In this document: one piece after another, positions 16,404 to 24,331 of the stretch | Position numbering within the stretch: the stretch's first letter is position 1 | How the letters are laid out: every line of letters starts with the position of its first letter | NCBI GenBank assembly: GCA_022760475.1 | Contig: JALEFZ010000090.1 | Location: forward strand, 1 to 32,331 | Reading direction: 5' to 3' | DNA length: 32,331 nucleotides | Source: Bacteroidia bacterium | GTDB taxonomy: Bacteria; Bacteroidota; Bacteroidia; J057 | Notes under the pieces: model-generated | What the model was told of the DNA's origin: nothing | What the model saw: only the letters and a program-made list of their open reading frames with translations | Database searches by the model: none | Translations under genes and position numbers: made by a program

Positions 16404-17423
16404 TTAGCTTTGGGTGAATATTTGGAATGAATCAGAATGATTTTTATTGTTTAGAGCTAAATTACTTTTCCCCAATTGAAAAGCAAATGGCACCTGCTTC
16501 CCTGCGCCGATTGCATCATAAAAAGCAGTTGCAAACAAAATTGCTTCATCTTCCGGTACTTCACCTTCTATCCCAATGACGTACTGTACATAAGTACTTA
16601 GTTGTTCTGCCAGATTGGAAGAATGGTTGGCATTGATAAATGCACACATCAAAGGCTTATTGTCATTTTTCTGAGATTCAGATTGTATCAAGCTGAACAA
16701 CTTCACCAGCCCCTCGGAAAATGCAATTTGTTCTTCGCCATTTTTCCCTTCTAAGATAAGGCCTTCCTCATTCGCTACCCCTGAAAAATGCAGGATTTCC
16801 GGCCTTTCGTCTATGATGGCTCGGTAAAAATCCTTGATTCTGACAGCACTTCGCTGCTCAAATTTGAACATCTCACGATTTTTGGATCTCCCAGTTAATT
16901 CTCCCTTGATTTCCCTAAGTTCCAAATCAGCTTTTTCTTTCAAATTCATGGAGTCAGAAGCCAAAAACAGGATTCGGATTTTCTTCTTTTTCAATGATAC
17001 TCGATGGGAAAGCAATAAATTGATGTCTTCCTGGGAGAGTTTTCGTAGTACCAAAGCCGATCTGATACGTGCCAAGAACTCTGTTCGTTCGATGGGTTTT
17101 CTCAGGTAGTCTACTGTTCCTGCCTTCATCGCTCGATCCAGTCTTTCGGAAGATGTATAGGCGGTTGCCATGATGATAGGAATATGTTTGGTCTTCTCTG
17201 ACTTCACCAATAATTTGGTAGCGTCAAGGCCACTCAAACGAGCCCCACGCAAATCCCAATCCATGATAATCAAGTCCGGCAGGATGGTTTCGGCTATCTG
17301 GATCGCCTTTTCTCCTGCCTGGGCAGTAAATATTTCATAATTCTCAGGAGCACTTTTCAGGTGAGCAATGATTTTTTGTAAGTGAAAAACATTGTCTTCA
17401 ACCAAAAGGATTCTTGTATTCAT
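16404..17423 (-). CDS. Response regulator fused to a degenerate CHAT-like domain
   Basis: 339 residues. The receiver domain (about 1-125) is intact: D10 in LLVEDN, phosphoacceptor D55 in IIMDWDLRG, T87 in IMATAYT and K109 in YLRKP. After a basic linker the C-terminal half (about 148-325) matches the CHAT (caspase-like) fold: KIRILFLASDS, then EIKGELTGRSKNREMFKFEQ, then PEILHFSGVANEEGL, then CAFINANHSSNLAEQ, then YVIGIEGEVPEDEAILFATA. In active relatives the third block reads HFSGHG and the fourth LNACYS. Here the catalytic His is replaced by V216 and the Cys by N266, so protease activity is unlikely and a binding role is more likely. It lies 28 bases after the second kinase gene and is the obvious phosphorylation target of the two kinases. 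Confidence 0.88.
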   Translation of the reverse strand: MNTRILLVEDNVFHLQKIIAHLKSAPENYEIFTAQAGEKAIQIAETILPDLIIMDWDLRGARLSGLDATKLLVKSEKTKHIPIIMATAYTSSERLDRAMKAGTVDYLRKPIERTEFLARIRSALVLRKLSQEDINLLLSHRVSLKKKKIRILFLASDSMNLKEKADLELREIKGELTGRSKNREMFKFEQRSAVRIKDFYRAIIDERPEILHFSGVANEEGLILEGKNGEEQIAFSEGLVKLFSLIQSESQKNDNKPLMCAFINANHSSNLAEQLSTYVQYVIGIEGEVPEDEAILFATAFYDAIGAGKQVPFAFQLGKSNLALNNKNHSDSFQIFTQS

Positions 17424-17451
17424 GTGGTAATTGGTCTTAATTGGGTAGCTG

Positions 17452-19896
17452 TTAGGATTCGAGTAGCTCGAATAATTGGGTAAACCTATCCTTATGCTGA
17501 TTTAAAAGTGCTTTATATACTTCTTCTCTCCATTTTTCAAGTGCCTCACTCTCTCCTAAATCTGCAGTTCGGATCAATTCATCTAATTTGCTGAAGGAAT
17601 AAAATGGAATGGATTTTAGTTGCTGTGAAAGTTTGTCTGCTAGGACCTTTTCTTCATTGTTGAAGCTGAATCTGTGGACAATGGCCTCGGTCCTTTTCTT
17701 CTCCTCCAATCCTACTTGATCCTGTATCCACTCCAAGGAAAAAGCAAAGGTTGTCCCTTTTCCTTTGGTGGACTCAACCCTAATTTTCTGGCCATGATCT
17801 TCAATGGCTTTTTTTACAAAGGCAAGCCCCATGCCTGTAGAACGGATGCGCCTGGGAGCTTGAGATTTCTCCAGTCCCTTTACCTTGCTTCGGTCAAATA
17901 TATCATTCGGATCGGGAAGGTCGATGCCCTTGCCACTGTCCTTGATTTGTATCCAGAGGCAGCTATTTTCTTCATCTTCTTGGCAAACTGCCTCTACAAA
18001 GCCTTCATGTTCCTTATCATTTGCCATCCGCTCAGCAACTATACTTTCCGCATTGGCAAGCAAGTTGACCAAAACCCATAGGATATAATTTCTATCAAAA
18101 CGGGCCAGGTAGGACTGCCCAACATAATTGGCAACATTGATCCGTATGCTATCGGTATAGAATACCTGATCAAAGGCATCTTGAACCACTTGAAAAATAG
18201 AATACTCTCCAAGTTTGAGGGCAAGTTTATCATCTTTCTGCCGTTCCAGTTCCAGGACACTTTCTGCCAAGGAAAGAATACGTCTGCTCGCACGGTTGAT
18301 GCTCTCCATATTGAGGAGAGTCTGACTTGCGGGGAGTTCTGCCACCTGGCTATTTTCAATGATGGAATAGATGGGGGTTCTAAGGTCATGGTAAACCCGT
18401 TGGATCATTTCATTTTTAAAGCTATCCAGTCGCTCTAATTGGGTATTTTTACCTTGAATCTCTTCATTTCTCTCTTCCAACTCCCTAGAAGCCATCTCCA
18501 GTGCCTGGTTTTTATCTTCAATTATTTTGGCACTTGCTTGTAGTTCGCGATTTGCTTTGGTTCGAACCCAAATGACTATAATTGAAGCAAGGAGCGTAAT
18601 CGCCGAGACTACTATAATTAGCCTGGTGAATAATACATTCCTTGCGTTTATCCTTTTTAGTGCTTCATTTACCTTAACTGTGGCTAACTCTCGTTTTCTT
18701 GCCTTTTGCTGGCTTTTCAAAATATCATTGCTGATTTCAAAACTTTCCTTAAGTTTATCCTTGCTCAAACTATCGGCCTTCCTGAGAAATTTCAAGGACT
18801 GTTGCCAGTCCCTTTTTCCCTCATAGGCTACAGCCACTTGATAGTAAATGTTGTCCAGCATATTGTCCTCATCATGAAGTTCCGCCACTATTAAGGCAGA
18901 ATCAAGATATACCAGGGCTTTATCATATTCTGCCATTTCATTGAAAAAAGATCCATAGGTCAAAAATAAATTAACAAATTCCTTAAACCCTTTTGAGCTA
19001 CTTGAACTTAGACTAAATGGAGAACTGACCTGCTTTATCGAATCTTGAGCAACCATTAGATAATGCCTGCAAGAATCCAATTCATTTCTTTTTAAATACT
19101 CGTTGGCCAAGCTACAAAAAGCGTTAATTTGCTCTTTCGTTTGTCCAGGAATGCTATTTTGTAGGTGAATGCATTTAAAAAAATAAGTAACGGCAGAATC
19201 TGTCTCACCTAATCCAGCATAGGTTTCTCCCATTCTCTGGTAAGTCCAGGCCAAATTTTCTTTTTTTCTTCGAGATGCTGGAAGGCTTAGATAAAAATTA
19301 AGATTCCTTCTATGCATCAATATAGCTTCATTGAAGTTTTTCGTTTTTTGGTATACATAAAAGCTAGTACGGTTTATTAACTGAAGCATAATTCTATCCC
19401 ATCCTCCTTCACTTGTATCTTTCTCAAAAAGAGTCCTTCCATCCTCTAAAACTACCAATGCTTTTGCCAAATTATTATTGGACAGATAAATTCTCCCTAG
19501 GCTTATATAGTTTGTTTTTGTGAGTTGGCTAATGTTGTATATTTTCCCATAATCAATACCCATCAAGTAATACTTGATTGCTGAATCTTTCTCTCCCATT
19601 TTATTCCAAACCAAGCCTGTGAGGTTAAGCGAATGAACCAAACCCGTATCAAATCGAATACGCTTGCTTTCTTCAAAGGCATCTTTTCCAAATTTCAATG
19701 CACTATCCAGGCCATTGTCTTTCCTATAATATTCCCACAAAAGCGAGTTTAAGGTATTCACCCTCTTTTTACCTCTTCGCTGAGATGCCAAATTTGCACG
19801 CAATGAATCTATAGACGATTGAGCCTCTGTAGTCATGGGCAAAGCCGCAGCCACAAGCAAACATAGCCATATGATTCTATTGGCCTTTCCTTTCAT
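17452..19896 (-). CDS. TPR-containing sensor histidine kinase (paralogue 1)
   Basis: 814 residues from the ATG at 19896; a TTG two codons upstream is an alternative. A signal peptide (1-25, ending TTEA-Q) is followed by a helical TPR region (about 30-405) with units such as MGETYAGLGETDSAVTYF, placed in the periplasm. One TM helix (about 422-444) leads to a coiled coil and then the HisKA box with phosphoacceptor H503 in YHDLRTPI. The ATPase domain has N615 in LVNLLANAE, D653 in DSGKGID, and STGMGLAFVKKAIEDHG. After it comes an extra tail of about 80 residues with IPFYSFSKLDELI and a C-terminal helix, shared with the neighbouring kinase. There is no receiver domain. A Ser-rich run (about 292-301) interrupts the TPR region. 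The gene lies 9 bases after the paralogue upstream and 28 before the response regulator. Confidence 0.93.
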   Translation of the reverse strand: MKGKANRIIWLCLLVAAALPMTTEAQSSIDSLRANLASQRRGKKRVNTLNSLLWEYYRKDNGLDSALKFGKDAFEESKRIRFDTGLVHSLNLTGLVWNKMGEKDSAIKYYLMGIDYGKIYNISQLTKTNYISLGRIYLSNNNLAKALVVLEDGRTLFEKDTSEGGWDRIMLQLINRTSFYVYQKTKNFNEAILMHRRNLNFYLSLPASRRKKENLAWTYQRMGETYAGLGETDSAVTYFFKCIHLQNSIPGQTKEQINAFCSLANEYLKRNELDSCRHYLMVAQDSIKQVSSPFSLSSSSSKGFKEFVNLFLTYGSFFNEMAEYDKALVYLDSALIVAELHDEDNMLDNIYYQVAVAYEGKRDWQQSLKFLRKADSLSKDKLKESFEISNDILKSQQKARKRELATVKVNEALKRINARNVLFTRLIIVVSAITLLASIIVIWVRTKANRELQASAKIIEDKNQALEMASRELEERNEEIQGKNTQLERLDSFKNEMIQRVYHDLRTPIYSIIENSQVAELPASQTLLNMESINRASRRILSLAESVLELERQKDDKLALKLGEYSIFQVVQDAFDQVFYTDSIRINVANYVGQSYLARFDRNYILWVLVNLLANAESIVAERMANDKEHEGFVEAVCQEDEENSCLWIQIKDSGKGIDLPDPNDIFDRSKVKGLEKSQAPRRIRSTGMGLAFVKKAIEDHGQKIRVESTKGKGTTFAFSLEWIQDQVGLEEKKRTEAIVHRFSFNNEEKVLADKLSQQLKSIPFYSFSKLDELIRTADLGESEALEKWREEVYKALLNQHKDRFTQLFELLES

Positions 19897-19905
19897 AGAC
19901 AACTG

Positions 19906-22335
19906 CTAGTTTACAACTTCCATTAGTCTGTCAAATTTGGCTTTATTTTGATTGCTCAAGGCCTCCAGGGCTTCATCGCACCAAGCATCAAGTGCTTTGC
20001 TTCCATGGGTATCGCTCGCTTTGATAAGGTCTTCCAATCGGGTATAGGAATAAAATGGAATGGCCTTCAGTTGCTTAATCAGTGCATATGCCCATTGCTT
20101 TTCTTCCTCATTAAGCTCTATTAGCATTTCATTGATTTCAGTAACTTCAAGTGGCTGCTCATCAATATCAATGCGCACCCAGTTTAGGGAAAAGGCAAAG
20201 GTAGTTCCTGCCCCCACTTTGGAAGTTACTTTTATTTCCTGGCCATGGTCTTCCAACGCCTTTTTCACAAAGGCAAGCCCCATCCCCGTAGAACGCAATC
20301 TTCTCGGTGCCTGCCTCTTGCCCAACTTGTTGAGTTTTCCCCTATCAAATATATCCATAGGATTTTCAAGGTCTATCCCATTGCCACTGTCCTTGATTTT
20401 GATCCATAGTTTGTCATTGGCCTCATCTTCTTCACAAATAACCTCTACATAACCTTCATGATCTCCTTCGCCAGTCATCCTTTCCTCTACTGCACTTTCG
20501 GCATTGGCCAGTAGGTTTACCATTACCCACAGGATGTAATTTCTGTCAAATCGAGCTATATAGGAAGGGCTGACATAGTTTGCCACATTTATGCGAACAC
20601 TACTGATATAAAAAACCTGATCCAAAGCCTCTTGTACCACACCAAAAACGGCAAGGTTCTCCAACTTGAGGGATAGTGTATCATCTTTCTGGCGTTCGAG
20701 TTCGAGGATACTCTCGGCCAAAGAGAGGATTCTCCTGCCTGCTCGATTGATGCTTTCCATGTTCAGTACCACCTGATTTTCAGGGAGGTTATCGACCTTA
20801 CTGCTTTCGATAATGGAATAGATCGGAGTCCTCAGGTCATGATAGATTCGTTGGATCATTTCATTTTTGAAACCATCCAGCCGCTCCAGTTGGATATTAG
20901 ATGTCTCGATTTCATCGTTCCGCTTGAGGACTTCATCTGCCATAACCTCCAGGGCTGTATTCTGATCTTCGATCTCTTTGTTCTTCCTCTCCAGGATTTC
21001 TTTTGCTTTATTTCTGATCCTCGCAACATAGATGCTAGCAACAATTCCAATCAAGAGGATCAATAAAACTGCCCCACCCCTTATTAGCAGATTTCGCCTT
21101 TGAGCTTCATTCTCCCTTTGGATAGAAGCCAATTCTCTTTGCCTGGACTCTTGTTCGTTTTTGAGGATTTGATTGTTAACATCGTAATTCTCATCAATCA
21201 GGATTTGGTTCATACTATCTCTTTTCTCCAGGTATTTCAGAGCATTTTCCCAATCCCCAAGATTTTTGTAGGCATTAGCAACTCTATAGTATGTTATGTC
21301 TCTGATGTCATTGTAATCATGAATGTTTATGACGACCAAGGCAGAATCGAGGTATTTCTTCCCCTCCCGATAATTACCTATTTCGTTGAAGTAGATACCG
21401 TAACCTAAATAGATATCTGCACTCTCCTGCACTTTTTCATTGGCGAGGGAAGCCATGGACTTAACAGAATCCCTCGCAATGTCCAAATAAAATTTGGCAG
21501 AGTCAGGACTCGACTTCTTCAGAAATTCCATTGCCAGCCTAAAAAAGCTATTTAGTTGTTCTCTTTTCTGCTTCTTTATGATGTCCTTTAGAACAATGCT
21601 TTTCTTATAGTAAAGAATTGCAGAATCAGATTTTCCTAAACCCGAATAGGCTTCCCCAATATTCTGATAAGAATAAGCCAAACCTTCCCTTCTAAACCTT
21701 GCATTGGAGGATTCTGAAGGAATATTAGAGTAAAACTCCAAGTTACCTTTGTAATATGTTAAAGCCTCATTATAATTCCTGATCCGTTGGTAAACATGGG
21801 CTTTATTGATGTTGACCATTTGTATGCCAATTAGATAGGTATTATCAGGACCAGCTTGCTTTTCAAAAACAGCTCTGGCACTGTCAAGGGCGACAAGTGA
21901 TTTGACATAGTCTTTTTTATAAATGTAGATCCTGCCTAGATTGATAAAAGCCCAACCTGCTACAGACTCAATTCTGAATTTTCTTGCATATTCAACGCTT
22001 TTCAGAAAATACTTAATTGCGGAATCCTTTTCTGCATGTTTATTATAGCTAAGACCAATAAGGTTTGTGGATTGAACAAGGCCTGTATCAAATCGGATTG
22101 CTTTGCTTTCTTCGAAAGCATTTGTTCCAAATAAAAGTGCACTATCCAGGCCATTGTCCTTTCTATAATATTCCCAGCAAAGGGAATTAAGGGTATTTAC
22201 CCGCTCTTCACTCTTCTCTTGCATTTTCAACTCAGTGAGCAATGAATCGATGGAGAACTGGGCAATTATTTGAAAAGGAAGGCAAAACAGAACAAGAAAT
22301 AGAACAACTAAATGATTTTTGGGGAAAGAAATCAT
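19906..22335 (-). CDS. TPR-containing sensor histidine kinase (paralogue 2)
   Basis: 809 residues, same architecture as the next gene. The signal peptide (1-26) ends QIIA-Q. The periplasmic TPR region (about 30-400) includes YQNIGEAYSGLGKSDSAILY. The TM helix is at about 418-438 and a coiled coil follows. Phosphoacceptor H499 lies in YHDLRTPI, N611 in MVNLLANAE, D649 in DSGNGID, and the glycine box is STGMGLAFVKKALEDHG. The same C-terminal tail is present (IPFYSYTRLEDLI, about 759-771). The kinase core and the first TPR unit (NTLNSLxWEYYRKDNGLDSA) are nearly identical to paralogue 1, while the central TPR region has diverged. That fits an old tandem duplication with different sensing. It is the first gene of the leftward unit. 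Confidence 0.93.
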   Translation of the reverse strand: MISFPKNHLVVLFLVLFCLPFQIIAQFSIDSLLTELKMQEKSEERVNTLNSLCWEYYRKDNGLDSALLFGTNAFEESKAIRFDTGLVQSTNLIGLSYNKHAEKDSAIKYFLKSVEYARKFRIESVAGWAFINLGRIYIYKKDYVKSLVALDSARAVFEKQAGPDNTYLIGIQMVNINKAHVYQRIRNYNEALTYYKGNLEFYSNIPSESSNARFRREGLAYSYQNIGEAYSGLGKSDSAILYYKKSIVLKDIIKKQKREQLNSFFRLAMEFLKKSSPDSAKFYLDIARDSVKSMASLANEKVQESADIYLGYGIYFNEIGNYREGKKYLDSALVVINIHDYNDIRDITYYRVANAYKNLGDWENALKYLEKRDSMNQILIDENYDVNNQILKNEQESRQRELASIQRENEAQRRNLLIRGGAVLLILLIGIVASIYVARIRNKAKEILERKNKEIEDQNTALEVMADEVLKRNDEIETSNIQLERLDGFKNEMIQRIYHDLRTPIYSIIESSKVDNLPENQVVLNMESINRAGRRILSLAESILELERQKDDTLSLKLENLAVFGVVQEALDQVFYISSVRINVANYVSPSYIARFDRNYILWVMVNLLANAESAVEERMTGEGDHEGYVEVICEEDEANDKLWIKIKDSGNGIDLENPMDIFDRGKLNKLGKRQAPRRLRSTGMGLAFVKKALEDHGQEIKVTSKVGAGTTFAFSLNWVRIDIDEQPLEVTEINEMLIELNEEEKQWAYALIKQLKAIPFYSYTRLEDLIKASDTHGSKALDAWCDEALEALSNQNKAKFDRLMEVVN

Positions 22336-22373
22336 AGGATATTTTAGCTAATCACACTTTTTTAAAATAACAA

Positions 22374-22406
22374 CTGATAATTTATAGATTATTTTGAAAT
22401 TATCAG
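22374..22406. promoter_or_regulatory. Perfect 10-bp inverted repeat in the divergent kinase/CHAT promoter region
   Basis: CTGATAATTT (22374-22383) and AAATTATCAG (22397-22406) are exact reverse complements separated by 13 bases. They lie in the 139-bp AT-rich region (22336-22474) between the leftward kinase unit and the rightward EAD11-CHAT gene. The position, about 40 and 70 bases from the two starts, suits an operator controlling both directions. A chance AT-rich palindrome cannot be excluded. Confidence 0.4.
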
Positions 22407-22474
22407 TAATTACTACAATCCGATTTTTCATTTATTTTAAACTTTATATTATCTAATTCTCATATTTATAAATC

Positions 22475-23335
22475 ATGATAAACAAAGAAACAATTGAAAA
22501 AGAGATAGAAAGGGGACAACTTTCCTCCGCTTTAAAATCGATCAAGATCCTCTTTCAGTCATTCAATAAATCAGATCTTCCTGACATTTTATCACTTACT
22601 TCCCGACTAAATACTTTGAACAGCGAAAAAAATCAGGGTAGAGTTTCCGTTGATGACCACAATCTTGAAAGAAATATGATCCTAAAAGGTGTAATCTCTC
22701 ACCTTGAGAAGATTAAACCCTCATGGCATTTGGGAGAAGTTCAACCTAAAGTCATGCAAGAAAATGATACCCGAAAAATCACCATACTCTTTCTGGCCGC
22801 CAGCCCTCATGACATCCCTCGATCTAGATGGGATGAAGAAATCCGGCAAATCAGAAAATCACTCGAAAGAAGCAAACACAGGGAAAATTTCAGACTAGTC
22901 CCTGTCCTTGCAACCCAATTGGTTGACCTTCGGAGAGCTTTTTTGGAAGAAAGCCCAAACATTGTTCACTTTTCTGGCAGCAGTTCTGAAGAAGGAGGTA
23001 TTTATTTGGTTGACTCTAACAATAAAGGTCAAGAAATCAATAAAATTGCCCTGGGAAACTTCTTCGAACTGTTTAGTAATACTGTCAATTGTGTCCTTCT
23101 AAATTCCTGCTACTCAGAAAGCCAAGCAAGAATACTATCAGAAAGCATTGATTATGTAGTCGGAATCAAGGCTAATATTGATGAAGATGCAAAAATAACA
23201 TTTTCAGAAGCCTTCTATGATTCTCTGGGAAGTGGCAAAGCCTACGATTTTGCCTTTCAGTTGGGTAAAGTAGCCATCTCACTCAGTGGTCTCAAAGAGG
23301 ATGAACAGCCAATTTTATTGAAAAAATCAAAATAG
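22475..23335 (+). CDS. EAD11-like / CHAT-domain protein
   Basis: 286 residues, no signal peptide or membrane helix, so cytoplasmic. Residues 1-80 are a small helical module (IEKEIERGQLSSALKSIKIL, then LSLTSRLNTLNSEKNQGRVS, then ERNMILKGVISHLE) with the pattern of effector-associated domain 11, an adaptor-like fold of bacterial conflict systems. Residues about 102-275 are the CHAT domain: ITILFLAASPHD, then EEIRQIRKSLERSKHRENFR, then PNIVHFSGSSSEEGG, then VLLNSCYSESQ, then YVVGIKANIDEDAKITFSEA, then AFQLGKVAI. C212 sits at the catalytic Cys position, but the His of the usual HFSGHG is replaced by S169. The CHAT half resembles the output half of the receiver-CHAT protein encoded at 16404-17423. 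The gene is divergent to the kinase unit. No CHAT target protein is encoded next to it. Confidence 0.85.
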   Translation: MINKETIEKEIERGQLSSALKSIKILFQSFNKSDLPDILSLTSRLNTLNSEKNQGRVSVDDHNLERNMILKGVISHLEKIKPSWHLGEVQPKVMQENDTRKITILFLAASPHDIPRSRWDEEIRQIRKSLERSKHRENFRLVPVLATQLVDLRRAFLEESPNIVHFSGSSSEEGGIYLVDSNNKGQEINKIALGNFFELFSNTVNCVLLNSCYSESQARILSESIDYVVGIKANIDEDAKITFSEAFYDSLGSGKAYDFAFQLGKVAISLSGLKEDEQPILLKKSK

Positions 23336-23463
23336 CCCAACTTAGCGCAAAAGCAGGGTAAAGATATTTGGTTATTCGAAGTAAAGGTTAAATTTAATAA
23401 GTGCAGACATTCTTGATGAAGTTCTTCTTATATTAAGTACCTCCGACAATAATACCCAGCATC

Positions 23464-24321
23464 ATGAACAACATCCTGCAATACGCCTTTCCCTTCCTGG
23501 TAAACTTTGCCAGGTATTTTATCCTTGCAGGAATCCCATTCCTCATATTCTACCTATTTTTTCCTGGCTATTTTTCCAAAAACAAAATCCAGGAACGCCT
23601 CGCAAAAAACAAAGATTTCCAAAGAGAAATTCTGCATTCCCTTCAAACCAATGTGATCATTGCACTGATTGGTATCCTGATTATAAAGACTCCGTTCGGA
23701 TCATATACCCAAATTTATACGGAAGTCAATAGCTACCCTCTTTGGTGGATTCCTGTAAGTGTAATTGTGGCACTGATCATCCATGATAGCTATTTTTACT
23801 GGGTACACAGGAGCATCCACCACCCCAGGCTTTTTCGAAAAGTTCACCTCCTGCATCACAGATCTATCAATCCCTCACCTTGGGCATCCTATTCTTTTCA
23901 TTTGATTGAAGGTATTTTAGAAGTTTTGATTGGCCCCATCCTGATTTTTATCCTTCCCATGCATTTTTCGGCCTTGATTGCATTCACTACTGCCTCCTTT
24001 TTTATCAATGTCTATGGACACCTGGGATATGAAATTGCCCCTAAATGGTTCAGGAATAGCCCTTTCTTTGAGGTATTCAATACCTCTGTTCATCACAACC
24101 TCCACCACAAAAAGTTCAATGGAAACTATGGCCTGTACTTCAGGATATGGGACAGACTGATGGGAACAGAGCATCCTGACTATGTAGCTGAATATGACAA
24201 AATGCAGGAAAAACGTTTTGGTTCCAGTTCTGATAAAGCCAGGCTCCAAAGCAAGATCATCTCTACAATGGTCATCCTCTGCCTGGCGTCCGTGGCAATC
24301 ATTGGGCTTCTAAACGTCTGA
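23464..24321 (+). CDS. Fatty acid hydroxylase / sterol desaturase family membrane enzyme
   Basis: 285 residues with several membrane helices (about 10-35, 60-75, 95-110, 145-185 and 268-282). The di-iron His clusters of the family are all present: HDSYFYWVHRSIHH (107-120), HLLHH (128-132), H186 in YGHLGYE, and HHNLHH (210-215). The family hydroxylates or desaturates lipids such as fatty acids, sterols or carotenoids at a di-iron centre. The substrate is not readable from sequence. The gene begins 128 bases after the EAD11-CHAT gene, and its end is only 10 bases from the convergent SDR gene. Confidence 0.92.
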   Translation: MNNILQYAFPFLVNFARYFILAGIPFLIFYLFFPGYFSKNKIQERLAKNKDFQREILHSLQTNVIIALIGILIIKTPFGSYTQIYTEVNSYPLWWIPVSVIVALIIHDSYFYWVHRSIHHPRLFRKVHLLHHRSINPSPWASYSFHLIEGILEVLIGPILIFILPMHFSALIAFTTASFFINVYGHLGYEIAPKWFRNSPFFEVFNTSVHHNLHHKKFNGNYGLYFRIWDRLMGTEHPDYVAEYDKMQEKRFGSSSDKARLQSKIISTMVILCLASVAIIGLLNV

Positions 24322-24331
24322 AGCCAGCAGC

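Noticed and set aside
22475..23335. A complete NLR-type or TIR conflict system around the EAD11-CHAT gene
   Set aside because: No NTPase, TIR, trypsin or other EAD partner gene is found nearby; only the two-component genes are linked.
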